A stretch of DNA of 64,000 nucleotides from Glycomyces tenuis DSM 44171. Its GTDB lineage: Bacteria > Actinomycetota > Actinomycetes > Mycobacteriales > Micromonosporaceae. Below are positions 1 through 8,216 of the stretch, in pieces. Under the pieces are notes generated by a model. The model worked only from the letters and a program-made list of their open reading frames with translations, was not told the origin of the DNA and made no database searches. The stretch is taken from contig NZ_ATYW01000001.1 of NCBI RefSeq assembly GCF_000427885.1, positions 116,699 to 180,698 of the forward strand. Direction: 5' to 3'. Position 1 is the first letter of the stretch. The number at the start of each line of letters is the position of its first letter. The position numbers and the translations under genes were made by a program.

Positions 1-161
1 CCCGCCACATGGTGTGGCTCGCGTCGGTGTCGAAGTCGCGCATCGGTCCTCCCGGGCTCGGAGTCGACTCTCGTTCACCTGGCACCATAACGCCGTGCCG
101 CAAATTTGCGACAGGTCGCTACCATCGGCCGGACCGAGCCCCGACCCCCGCGGATGTGACC

Positions 162-1211
162 ATGTCGACGACCGAGACCCAGCCCTCCAGGGCCCGACGC
201 GAAGCCATGCGGACGGGCTGGATCGTGGTGCTGTCACTGCTGACGCTCATCCCGCTCGGCGTGTGGAAGGAGGCGCGCGAGCCCGACAGCCCCGCCGAAC
301 TGGTCGAGGCGTTCTTCCAGGCCGTGCGCGAGAAGGACCTCGATGAGGCGTTCTCCTACACCGACGCGGCCGTCCCGGTCGGCGAGGCGGCGGCGTTCCT
401 GCACCCGGACGCCATAGGCGACGACTGGGAGGTCCTCGAGACCACCGAGAGCGAAGGCGAATATTCCTCGGAGACGGACGTGCGGGTGACGATCGGACAT
501 CCCGACGGCATCGCCGAGGGCCGCTACGTCGTCAGCGAGTTCGACGACGAGCTGCACATCGAGAACCCCTTGCAGCAGGTCTCCTTCGCCGGTTCCTCCC
601 AGCTGGAGATCCAGGTCAACGACCACGTGGTCGAGCTTCATCCGACGGAGCAGGTCCTGGCCGCGGGCCAGAGCCGGCAGTACGAGCTGCTGCCGGGCGT
701 CTACCGCTTCTTCGGCGGCGAAGCGGTCGCGCTGCTCGATCCCGAGACGGCCGACATGCCGATCATCCGGCCGCCCCGGCCGGAGCCGACGCCCGAGCAG
801 GTCGAGGCCGTCCAGGCCGCCGTCGACGACCGGATCGACGCCTGCGTCGAATACAAGACGGCTGCTCCGCCGGGCTGCCCCTTCTCGACCGACGGCTACG
901 TCGACACGACCGAGCGGGAACGGCTGGAGGCGATCGAGGACGTGGCGTGGACGGTGTCGGAGTACCCGGAGGTGTCGGTGGTCCCCGGCGTCGACCTGTG
1001 GGGGCAGCCGGCGCTGCTCGTGGGGTACGCCGAACCGGGCCGCCTCGAACTGAACGGCACCGGCAGCTCCGATTACGAGCACTGGAAGGAGTTCACCGCC
1101 GCCTGCCGCTTCGGCGGCGAGGAACTGGTGGTGCTGCTGCGCGGCGACGACGAGGTCGAGCTCGCGCCGATCGGCGTGCAGGAGACCGACACCTGCCGGG
1201 GGACGGAATGA
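162..1211 (+). CDS. Membrane-anchored hypothetical protein (tandem paralog 1)
   Basis: Function not recognised. I chose the ATG at 162 (349 aa) over an upstream in-frame ATG at 9, because the extra 51 residues look non-coding. One N-terminal membrane segment (about residues 18-34, GWIVVLSLLTLIPLGVW) suggests an anchored, exported protein. It is followed by a stretch resembling small NTF2/DUF4878-like folds (PAELVEAFFQAVREKDLDEA), then an Asp/Glu-rich region and a Cys-containing motif, APPGCPFS. Its stop overlaps the next gene's start as ATGA. The next gene has the same layout and shares several motifs, so the two look like a tandem duplication translated together. The assignment as a real gene is strong; the role is unknown. 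Confidence 0.75.
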   Translation: MSTTETQPSRARREAMRTGWIVVLSLLTLIPLGVWKEAREPDSPAELVEAFFQAVREKDLDEAFSYTDAAVPVGEAAAFLHPDAIGDDWEVLETTESEGEYSSETDVRVTIGHPDGIAEGRYVVSEFDDELHIENPLQQVSFAGSSQLEIQVNDHVVELHPTEQVLAAGQSRQYELLPGVYRFFGGEAVALLDPETADMPIIRPPRPEPTPEQVEAVQAAVDDRIDACVEYKTAAPPGCPFSTDGYVDTTERERLEAIEDVAWTVSEYPEVSVVPGVDLWGQPALLVGYAEPGRLELNGTGSSDYEHWKEFTAACRFGGEELVVLLRGDDEVELAPIGVQETDTCRGTE

Positions 1212-2272
1212 GCGGCGAGGAGAGCACGATGTACCAGCGGGTCTCGAACTGGGCGCGTCCGCGCCGCTGGTCGATCCTCGGCGAGGCGGTGCTGGCGGCG
1301 CTGCTGGCGCTCGTGTCGTGGCCGATCATCGCCTCGGACGGCGAGACCGAAGGGGTCGAACTGGTCACCGCCTATCTCGAGGCGCTGCGCGAGGGCGACG
1401 TCGAGGAGGCGAAATCGTACATCGGATCGAGCCAGTACCCCGACGCCGACGAGTCCCTGCTGACCGAGGAGGCGCTCTCCTCGGACTGGGAGATCGAGTC
1501 GGTGGAGCAGCGGTCCTCGTACCAGTGGTACGTCCACGCCGTGATCGGCTCCGGCGGGCGGACCGCCGAGACCGTCTTCCACCTGGAGGGGACCGAAGAC
1601 GAACTGCGCATCGCCAACCCGTACGTGTACCTGGTGGTCAACCAGGGGCCACTCCAGACGCTCGAACTGAACGGCCGGTGGCATTCCCCGCGAGGACTGG
1701 AGGAGAACGGCACGGCGCAGGTGGCGCTGTTCCCCGGCTCGTACGACCTGTTCGAAGACGTGCCGGGCTTCTCCGGCGAGCACGCGGTGTCGTTCCTCGC
1801 CATGCCGGAGGACCAGCCGATCCAGTTGGCGCGCGTGGCGGGCGAGGCGATCGCGGGCAACACCGAGCTCGAAGAGCAGCTCAACGCCGACCTGGCCGCC
1901 TGGATCGACTTCTGCGCGCAGAGCGAGGAGGCCGCGCCCGAGGGCTGCCCGTTCTCGGCCCAGTCGTATTACAGCACCGACATGGTCGACGACGGCCTCC
2001 ACGAGTTCGAGGAGGTCCAGGACCTGGCGTGGGCCGTGGACGCGTACCCGCATCTGCGGATCGGCTCCGATCTGGCGCTCGACACCGTCGCGCCCGGGTG
2101 GATGACGCTGTCGGGCAGCGGTGTCGTCGAATTCGAGGGCACCACCGCGTCGCTCAACGGCCGCTGCAAGATCGTCATGTCCTCCGTCGAGGTGACCCTG
2201 CTCGCCGGCGGGCAGTTCGAATTCGCCTCCCTTGAAGGCCTGACGTCCACCTGCGCCCGCGGACTGACCTGA
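1208..2272 (+). CDS. Membrane-anchored hypothetical protein (tandem paralog 2)
   Basis: Function not recognised. It is 354 aa, starting at the ATG that overlaps the upstream stop (ATGA); an internal ATG at 1229 is an alternative. A single N-terminal membrane segment (about residues 24-42) is followed by a region parallel to the upstream protein: VELVTAYLEALREGDVEEAKSY against the upstream ELVEAFFQAVREKDLDEAFSY. APEGCPFS matches the upstream APPGCPFS, and DLAWAVDAYP matches DVAWTVSEYP. Conserved Cys residues near the motif and at the C-terminus could form an extracellular disulfide. It is probably co-transcribed with its neighbour. The next gene starts 125 bp downstream with its own ribosome site. 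Confidence 0.75.
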   Translation: MSGEESTMYQRVSNWARPRRWSILGEAVLAALLALVSWPIIASDGETEGVELVTAYLEALREGDVEEAKSYIGSSQYPDADESLLTEEALSSDWEIESVEQRSSYQWYVHAVIGSGGRTAETVFHLEGTEDELRIANPYVYLVVNQGPLQTLELNGRWHSPRGLEENGTAQVALFPGSYDLFEDVPGFSGEHAVSFLAMPEDQPIQLARVAGEAIAGNTELEEQLNADLAAWIDFCAQSEEAAPEGCPFSAQSYYSTDMVDDGLHEFEEVQDLAWAVDAYPHLRIGSDLALDTVAPGWMTLSGSGVVEFEGTTASLNGRCKIVMSSVEVTLLAGGQFEFASLEGLTSTCARGLT

Positions 2273-2397
2273 CGCGCACTCGCATTCGGACGGACGGCGC
2301 GCCCGCTCTCGCGGTTCACCCGAATGGGGCAGTGTCCAAATGTAACGTAAGCCCCGGACTCCCCCGGTCGGGCAACTGTCACGCATACGGGGGAACT

Positions 2398-3915
2398 GTG
2401 TCAAAAACCAACACCGCACCGCGATCGGCGGCGTCCGCGCGCCGCAAGGCGCTGGCCGGTCGTCTCGGCATCCTCGGCACCGCAGCCGCGGTGACCGCTG
2501 TCGCCTTGGCCGTCACCGCCACCGATCACGAGGCTCTGGCCGAAGTGGTCACGATCGACCCGCTCGCACCCGCTCTCGACTTCAACGCCTTCATCGAAGG
2601 CGACACGGTCCTGGCCGAGCACGAGATGGAAGGCCCGCTCGCGACGGGCGGCAACCTGGCAGTCCAGGGGCGCTACGAGATCGACATCCAGAACAACGCC
2701 AGCTTCGTCGACGGGGACGACCCGCTGCCGAGCTCGCTGGTCGTCGGCGGCCGGATGGACTGGGACGGCAGCACGGCGGACGGCGTCGTCCCGGTGCTCG
2801 GCAACGGCTACGTGAAAGTGGGCGACCTCACCGGCACCGACGTCGAGACCACCGACGCCAACGGCGCGAGCCAGCCGACCCGGCTGGTCCCCGCAGGCGC
2901 CGGCTACGACGCCACCCCGCGCGTGGAGACGGTCGTGCGGCAGCCCGCCGACACGGTGGAGTCCTCACCGATCGACTTCGAGGCGGCCTTCGCCGAGATG
3001 CGGGCCAATTCGGAACTGCTCGCGGGCTGCGCGAACACCGTGACGATGTTCGACAGCCGCGAGGGCGGCTCAGCGGTCGCGAAAGGCGAGGTCCAGCCGG
3101 GCCAGCAGATCTTCATCACGCTGACCGAAGGCGAGACCAACGTCCTCAACGTGACCGGCGAGGACCTGAACAACATGTCCGATCTGACCTTCGTCAACAA
3201 GCCGACGGCCGACACGCCGCTGCTGATCAACGTGGACACCTCGGGCACCGGCGGCGTCTTCGCCTGGGACGTCGCCACTCAGGCCGGTATCGGCGGCGCC
3301 GACGCGCCGTACCTGCTGTGGAACTTCAGCGGCACGACCGAGCTGACGCTCGTCGGGGGCGACACGGTCGAAGGCAGCATCTTCGCTCCGGACGCCGACT
3401 TCACCGACCTCAGCGTCGCCAACGTCGAAGGCCAGATCGTGGCGGCGAACGCCGTACTCGGCACGACCGCCGCGAACTCCGGGGAACTGCACTACTTCCC
3501 GTTCGACGCCGAGCTCACCTGCGACACGGACGTCGAACCGACCCCGTCGCCCACGACCGACGAACCGACCACCGACGAACCGACCACCGACGAACCCACG
3601 ACCGACGAACCCACGACCGACGAACCGACCACCGACGAACCGACCACCGACGAACCGACCACCGACGAACCCACGACCGACGAACCGACCACCGACGAAC
3701 CCACGACCGACGAACCGAGCAGCGACATGCCGAGCACAGAGGGGCCCTCGGACGAGGTGCCATCCTCGGAGACCCCCGGCGGGCCCGGTGACGGGGCCGG
3801 CGGGATGCTGCCGACCACCGGCTCCATGCTGATCCCGCTGGGAATCGTCGCGGCGATCCTCATCGCGGTCGGCACGGCGGCACTGGTCCTCAGCAGACGC
3901 CGCCGACTCCAGTAG
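2398..3915 (+). CDS. Choice-of-anchor A-type surface protein with TTDEP stalk and LPXTG-like anchor
   Basis: A cell-surface protein of 505 aa. I start it at GTG 2398, behind a G-rich ribosome site, rather than at the in-frame ATG at 2332. There is a signal peptide (Arg/Lys-rich n-region, then an Ala/Val core ending near TDHEALA). The body resembles 'choice-of-anchor A' / collagen-binding-like beta domains (a repeated VEGSIFAPDADF/GNLAVQGRYEID style). A stalk of 11 TTDEP repeats follows, then a Pro/Ser/Gly linker and a C-terminal sorting signal: LPTTG, a hydrophobic segment of about 20 residues, and the basic tail SRRRRLQ. This predicts export and either sortase attachment or simple membrane retention. 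No sortase gene is in the window. The ligand is unknown. Confidence 0.85.
   Translation: MSKTNTAPRSAASARRKALAGRLGILGTAAAVTAVALAVTATDHEALAEVVTIDPLAPALDFNAFIEGDTVLAEHEMEGPLATGGNLAVQGRYEIDIQNNASFVDGDDPLPSSLVVGGRMDWDGSTADGVVPVLGNGYVKVGDLTGTDVETTDANGASQPTRLVPAGAGYDATPRVETVVRQPADTVESSPIDFEAAFAEMRANSELLAGCANTVTMFDSREGGSAVAKGEVQPGQQIFITLTEGETNVLNVTGEDLNNMSDLTFVNKPTADTPLLINVDTSGTGGVFAWDVATQAGIGGADAPYLLWNFSGTTELTLVGGDTVEGSIFAPDADFTDLSVANVEGQIVAANAVLGTTAANSGELHYFPFDAELTCDTDVEPTPSPTTDEPTTDEPTTDEPTTDEPTTDEPTTDEPTTDEPTTDEPTTDEPTTDEPTTDEPSSDMPSTEGPSDEVPSSETPGGPGDGAGGMLPTTGSMLIPLGIVAAILIAVGTAALVLSRRRRLQ
3553..3717 (+). repeat. 11 tandem 15-bp coding repeats (TTDEP)
   Basis: Eleven consecutive 15-bp units encode TTDEP in the surface-protein stalk. 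Units differ only at synonymous positions (ACC/ACG for the first Thr, CCG/CCC for Pro), in a patchy pattern that suggests slippage or unequal exchange rather than point drift. Copy number is likely to vary between strains and would change stalk length without changing the frame. Confidence 0.95.
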
Positions 3916-3976
3916 ACCGACTGTCACAGGGCTCCCGTACCGTTCGATCGAAGCGATCGACGACCACGGGAGCCCC

Positions 3977-4639
3977 ATGAAGTTCAGGACGATCGACGGC
4001 GACCGCTCGATGCGGCGGCCCGTCGTCGAGACCGAGGAGCTCGTCGAGCTGACCGACGGCCTCGATCTCGACTTCGAGTACCACGACCGCCTGCTCAAGG
4101 GCCTCGACTGGTCGCAGGGGAGCGGCGACGGCATCCTCGAGTCCAGCGCCGTCAGGGACGCGGACCTGTCGGGGTCCGTGCTGTCCCCTCTGGAGGTCGT
4201 CGACGTGGCCGTCGAGCACTCGGTGCTCTCCAACGGGCGCTGGGAGCGGATGACGGCGCGGCGGGTGGAGATCACCGACAGCCAGCTCGTCGGCTGGCAG
4301 GCCCAGTTCTCGCTCGCCGCCGACGTCTACATCGCCGACTGCCGGGCCGACTTCGCGGGCATCTCGATCGGCACCGCGAAGGGCCCGGTGGTCTTCGAGC
4401 GGTGCCGGTTCATGAACGCGAGCTTCCTGGGCGACCTGTCGAAGGCGGTGTTCATCGAGTGCACCTTCCCCGACGCCGACTTCTCGCGCGTGTCGAACGC
4501 GAAGGGGTGCGACATGCGCCGCTCGGACCTCGGCGGCGTGAACGGCCTGATGAGCCTCAAAGGATCGCTCATCACGGCCGACCAGGCCGTCCAGATCGCG
4601 GGCGAGCTCGCCGTCGCGGCGGGGTTCAAGCTCGCATAG
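3977..4639 (+). CDS. Pentapeptide-repeat-like protein
   Basis: A 220-aa soluble protein without a signal peptide. Its middle and C-terminal parts show the degenerate A(D/N)L/F-type spacing of pentapeptide repeats (for example AVRDADLSGSVL, CRFMNASFLGDLSKAVFIECTFPDADFSRV, CDMRRSDLGGVNGL), which build a right-handed quadrilateral beta-helix. Some pentapeptide proteins mimic DNA and protect gyrase, but nothing here shows that role. The start is the ATG shortly after GGGAGCCCC. The 3' end overlaps the convergent membrane-protein gene by 14 bp. The fold is likely; the function is unknown. Confidence 0.75.
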   Translation: MKFRTIDGDRSMRRPVVETEELVELTDGLDLDFEYHDRLLKGLDWSQGSGDGILESSAVRDADLSGSVLSPLEVVDVAVEHSVLSNGRWERMTARRVEITDSQLVGWQAQFSLAADVYIADCRADFAGISIGTAKGPVVFERCRFMNASFLGDLSKAVFIECTFPDADFSRVSNAKGCDMRRSDLGGVNGLMSLKGSLITADQAVQIAGELAVAAGFKLA

Positions 4640-6353
4640 ACCGCTCGCGTCCGACGCTGATGCCGACGCGCGGCAGGTAGAAGATCGCGGCCGCCACCAT
4701 CGCCGCCGCGAAGACCACCAGCAGCACGATCGGGTAGCCGACGCCGACACCGCCGTCCTGGCCGCCGAGCGACCAGATCGGCTGCATCATCGCCAGCGTG
4801 GCCGTAGGCTCCTCGGGGTCCGAGAAGAGCACCTGCCGGATCGTGTCGTTCGCGTTCGCCATCCACACGGCCATGCCGACGAGGGCGACGAGCGGCCAGG
4901 CCGCGGCGGCGAACGCGCCGTTCGCCTTCGACGCGGGAGCGCCGAGCGCCGTCGTCGAGCGGCGGCGATCCTCCAGGCCCCAGAACAGGGCGGTGAACAC
5001 GAACAGCGCGGGAATGGCGATCCAGGCCCGCGGCACGAGCGCGGCGAAGGTGCGAATCGCCCCGGCCTCGGCCACGGCCTCGTAGTCGGCCAACGCCAGC
5101 GGGCCCGAGCCGACGAAGAGCCATGGGGCGAACAGCAGCAGCAACCAGCGCGAGCCGTCCCCGAGGGGGCGGAGCGCGCCGATCGCGAATCCGCCCGCGA
5201 GCGCGGCCACCAGGGCGATCGCCGTCGTGATGAGCGGCGGGCCCCAGGTGCGGATCATGACCTCGGTGGGGTCGGCCCCCGTGTCCGGGCCGCCCGTCAT
5301 GCGCGCCAACCACGGCAGCAGATTGAAGACGGCGCCCGCCGCGAACGCGACCAGCAGGAGGATTCCCGGGATGCCCGCGCCGGCCCGGAACGTCCTCGGT
5401 TCGCCCGGGCCCGGCGAGACCTCGATGCGGGTCCGGGTCAGGATGAACAGCAGGGCCGCGCCGATCCCCAGGACGGCCAGGAGGACGAGCAGCAGCAGCG
5501 CCTTGGCCGCGGCGAAGCCGAAGTCGCCGTACTCGAATCCGTCGATGAACACCTGGTGCAGCGGGCTCGTGTCCGGCGGACGGGGGATGCCGGTGATGTA
5601 GGGGAAGGTGAACGTCTGGAGCGCCGCGGCGGTCAAGGCGAACGCGGTCAGCCCCGCCGCGGTCACGACGGCCGCGGCGGGCTTCACTCGCTCGGCGCCG
5701 CCTCTGAAGGCCGCGAGGGCGACGAGGATGCCGATGCCGAAGACCACGCCGGACATGAGCGTCATCCAGTCGACCACGCCCGCGCCCGCGAAGCCGTCCT
5801 CGTCATACGTGTCCAAGTACCAGGCGACGACCAGGGCGGCCGGGGCGAAGGCGACGACGGCGAGGCCCCAGACGATCCGGGCGGCCGTGCGCATCGCGGC
5901 TCCGGTGCTGTGCAGGCACCAGGCGACGAGCGGCGCGATGACCGCCCCCGAGACGACGGTGCCGACGGCGATGTAGGCGACGGGCAGCAGGCTCGAGAAG
6001 AACTCGCTGTCGCTGAAGACGTGTTCGAAGTTCTCCCAGCCCACCGGTTCGAATTCCCCGAGGAGGCCACCCGATTCGCGGCTCATGGTGAAGGTGCGCA
6101 GCGTGGGCAGGACGTAGGCGATGAGGGTGGGGATCAGGGCCGCGAACAGCAGCACGAGGCCGAGACCGATGCGAAGTCCGCTGCTGGGAGGCCGCGGCGG
6201 CGGCATCTGACCCGGCGGGGGCGCCTGGCCCGGTATCGGCGGCGGGGCATAGCCGGGCTGCGGAACACCCGGCGGGTAATGGCCGGGCGGGTACTGAGCG
6301 GGCGGGTACTGGTTCGAAGGGTTCGATTCGCTCGGGCCTGGGGGATGGTTCAC
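4626..6353 (-). CDS. Polytopic membrane protein with Pro-rich N-terminus, sugar-ABC-permease-like
   Basis: A 575-aa protein. I start it at GTG 6353, which sits 5 nt after GGAG; the longer open frame begins upstream. The first 60 or so residues are Pro/Tyr/Gln-rich (YPPGHYPPGVPQPGY style), a common cytoplasmic tail in actinobacterial membrane proteins. About 12 hydrophobic segments follow. The first half echoes MalF-type sugar permeases (GWENFEHVFSDSEFFSSLL, then a long hydrophobic segment), but no clear EAA loop is visible, and no ATPase or binding protein lies nearby. It could be a degenerate or fused permease, or an unrelated DUF. The gene is real; the function is not established. Confidence 0.65.
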   Translation of the reverse strand: MNHPPGPSESNPSNQYPPAQYPPGHYPPGVPQPGYAPPPIPGQAPPPGQMPPPRPPSSGLRIGLGLVLLFAALIPTLIAYVLPTLRTFTMSRESGGLLGEFEPVGWENFEHVFSDSEFFSSLLPVAYIAVGTVVSGAVIAPLVAWCLHSTGAAMRTAARIVWGLAVVAFAPAALVVAWYLDTYDEDGFAGAGVVDWMTLMSGVVFGIGILVALAAFRGGAERVKPAAAVVTAAGLTAFALTAAALQTFTFPYITGIPRPPDTSPLHQVFIDGFEYGDFGFAAAKALLLLVLLAVLGIGAALLFILTRTRIEVSPGPGEPRTFRAGAGIPGILLLVAFAAGAVFNLLPWLARMTGGPDTGADPTEVMIRTWGPPLITTAIALVAALAGGFAIGALRPLGDGSRWLLLLFAPWLFVGSGPLALADYEAVAEAGAIRTFAALVPRAWIAIPALFVFTALFWGLEDRRRSTTALGAPASKANGAFAAAAWPLVALVGMAVWMANANDTIRQVLFSDPEEPTATLAMMQPIWSLGGQDGGVGVGYPIVLLVVFAAAMVAAAIFYLPRVGISVGRERSMRA

Positions 6354-6651
6354 AGTGACTCCTCTGGGTGAGTCGGACTCGACCACACTGTATTGTGACC
6401 TCGCCAACACAAGCCATGAGCCCTCGGGAAAAGCGGCAGGACCCCACGCTCAACGCGCCCGGGCGCCGAACCCGCGCGAACCGACCGCCGCACGGGCGAA
6501 CGGCCCCGACGGATCCACGGCGACGAGCCCGGGACGGCCGGTGACCCCCGACATCACGACGCCGAGAGAGCGGCGTCACCCGCGGGCGGCGTGCCTACGA
6601 TGCGGATCAGGCCCGTGCGACCAATGTTGCGACACTCGATGCGAGGTAACC

Positions 6652-6975
6652 GTGTTCGCCAATCCCGTCTTCCGCTACCGCATGCTGACCCTGGCCGAAG
6701 GCTGGTCCTTCGTACTGCTCCTGGTGTTCGGCTCCCTCCTGAGCCGCGTCTCGGAGATCGACCTGGTGATGCCGCTCGGTCTGATCCACGGCCTCCTGTT
6801 CGTGCTGCTGATCGTGGCGACCTTCCTGATCCGCCGCCGTCTGGGCTGGGGCGTCGGGATGACGCTGGCGGCCCTCGCGGCCGCGGTGGTCCCGCTGGCG
6901 CCGTTCGTCCTCCACCACTGGAAGCGGGCCGAGCTGCTCGCCGCGGAGCGGGCCGCCGAGCCGGTTCGCGCCTGA
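6652..6975 (+). CDS. DUF3817 family small membrane protein
   Basis: A 107-aa protein starting at GTG 6652. It has three hydrophobic segments and the order typical of the actinobacterial DUF3817 integral membrane family: FRYRMLTLAEGWSF near the N-terminus, PLGLIHGLLFVLL in the middle, and a basic C-terminus ending shortly after PFVLHHWKRAE. The length matches the family (about 100 aa). The biochemical role of the family is unknown. An upstream in-frame extension to 6355 looks non-coding. Confidence 0.8.
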   Translation: MFANPVFRYRMLTLAEGWSFVLLLVFGSLLSRVSEIDLVMPLGLIHGLLFVLLIVATFLIRRRLGWGVGMTLAALAAAVVPLAPFVLHHWKRAELLAAERAAEPVRA

Positions 6976-7003
6976 CGCCGGTCGGCGGCGGCCTCCGCTC
7001 CCG

Positions 7004-7639
7004 TCACTCGGCCGCCCGCTTCCCACCTCCCCCGGTCGATCCGCGGACGATCTGGGCCCGGTGGTAGGCCTCCACGGCCTCCTGCACCGCTTCGAAGCGC
7101 CGGCGGAAGTCACCGTCGACGGCCGACGCGAGCTCGTGCAGCGTCTTGCCGCGCCGCCGCAGCGACTTCCGCAACCACTGCTGCCACTCCGCCGTGGCCT
7201 CGGCCTCAGCGACCGTCTCGGGAAGCCAGACCGGCATCGGATCGCCGGTCTCGGCGAACCTGGGATTGGGCTTGAACCCCTCCGCGCCGGGAAGGAAGTC
7301 GCGGATCGCGGCGGCGGTCCAGCCGCGGGCCTTCAGGATCGGCCTGGTCACCCACGCCCGGCCCTCGGAGTTGCGGACGAAGTTCCGCTTCGGCTCGCCT
7401 CGGATGAGGTAGACGTCGCGCTCATCGGGCCGGGCGCCGGTCCATTCCAGGGCCGCGAGACCGACCTCCGAGAGCCGGGAGGTGTCGCCGTCGAAGCGGA
7501 GCAGCCATTTCATCGCCTCGAAGGCGACGTCCTTGACGATCAGCTCGGCCGGGTCCCGGGCCGCGCCCGGATCGCTCGGCGGCCGCGGCTCATGCCGCCC
7601 GTGGTCTCGTGAACTGTCGGTCGGCTTCGGTGCGTCCAT
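7004..7639 (-). CDS. Hypothetical protein
   Basis: Not recognised. It is 211 aa, soluble, with a polar N-terminus (about 30 residues rich in Pro, Asp and Arg) followed by a compact region with Trp and Arg clusters (MKWLLRFDGD, ILKARGWTAAAIRDFLPGAEG, EWQQWLRKSLRRRGKTLHELA). The C-terminal third is predicted helical. Codon usage matches neighbouring genes. It is convergent with the DUF3817 gene and flanked by its own intergenic spaces, so probably monocistronic. Confidence 0.65.
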   Translation of the reverse strand: MDAPKPTDSSRDHGRHEPRPPSDPGAARDPAELIVKDVAFEAMKWLLRFDGDTSRLSEVGLAALEWTGARPDERDVYLIRGEPKRNFVRNSEGRAWVTRPILKARGWTAAAIRDFLPGAEGFKPNPRFAETGDPMPVWLPETVAEAEATAEWQQWLRKSLRRRGKTLHELASAVDGDFRRRFEAVQEAVEAYHRAQIVRGSTGGGGKRAAE

Positions 7640-7747
7640 CGCATTGTCCGTTCACTCGGTCTCGCACTGACTACGTGGAGTGATCCACGCTTCTCGTCAA
7701 AGGTACGGACGGCACCGACAATTTCTCAGCCGCGCGAGCCCGTCGGC

Positions 7748-8188
7748 CTACGGCTCCGAGAGCGCGGCGCGCAGCTCGCGGATGAGGTCGGTGGCACCGT
7801 CGAGCCGATCCCCGTAGCGCCGAGCGAACTCGTTCAACAGCGGCGCTCGCGCGGCGCGGGCCCGGACCGCCAACTCCCTGCCCCGTTCAGTGAGTTCGAG
7901 CACGACGGCACGGCCGTCGGTCTCGGACGCGGCACGGGTGATGAGGCCCTCGGCGGCGAGGCGGGAGACCAGGCGACTGGGATGGCCGGACTCGGCGACG
8001 AGATGCGCGGCGAGCCGCTTGAGGGTGGTCGGACCGAGCTCGTCCAACGCCATGAGCGCCTCGGCCTGCACGCACGTCAGCCCGAGCGGGCGGAACAGCG
8101 CGCTCAGCGCGGCGTTCAGCTCTGTGACGAGACTCTTGACCTCGAAGGAGAATGCGAGCACGGCGCCCGCATGCAAATTACGTGACAT
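7748..8188 (-). CDS. MarR-family transcriptional regulator
   Basis: A 146-aa winged-helix repressor. The start at 8188 places GGAG 8-9 nt upstream; in-frame starts at 8197 (ATG) and 8212 (TTG) are alternatives. The MarR layout is clear: an N-terminal dimerisation helix (VKSLVTELNAALSALFRPLGLT), a recognition region (TLKRLAAHLVAESGHPSRLVSRLAAEGLI), a wing with DGRAVVLELTERGREL, and C-terminal dimer helices. It is divergent from a zinc-binding-type oxidoreductase, the usual MarR arrangement in which an electrophile, quinone or drug relieves repression of the neighbour. A palindrome overlapping the shared promoter supports autoregulation and control of the oxidoreductase. Confidence 0.88.
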   Translation of the reverse strand: MSRNLHAGAVLAFSFEVKSLVTELNAALSALFRPLGLTCVQAEALMALDELGPTTLKRLAAHLVAESGHPSRLVSRLAAEGLITRAASETDGRAVVLELTERGRELAVRARAARAPLLNEFARRYGDRLDGATDLIRELRAALSEP

Positions 8189-8216
8189 GTCATCCATCTC
8201 CGCTACACTCAATTAC
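8182..8216 (+). promoter_or_regulatory. Divergent promoter/operator for the MarR-oxidoreductase pair
   Basis: Reading rightward there is a plausible -35 GTGACA (8182-8187), a 16-nt spacer and a -10 TACACT (8204-8209), which would start transcription at or next to the ATG at 8217. That predicts a leaderless mRNA, in keeping with the lack of a ribosome site there. A perfect 10-bp palindrome, TGACATGTCA (8183-8192), overlaps the -35. The motif ACATG(T/A)CACGT(A/T)AT occurs in inverted orientation on either side of the promoter, so a MarR dimer could bind at both sites. The promoter call is inferred from sequence only. Confidence 0.5.

Noticed and set aside
3553-3717. Possible CRISPR array from the 15-bp repeats
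   Set aside because: Repeats are contiguous without spacers and are translated as TTDEP in a surface protein.
3070-6371. Long antisense ORFs over the surface-protein and membrane-protein genes
   Set aside because: They are low-complexity Arg/Gly/Val-rich frames opposite well-supported genes, expected in high-GC DNA.
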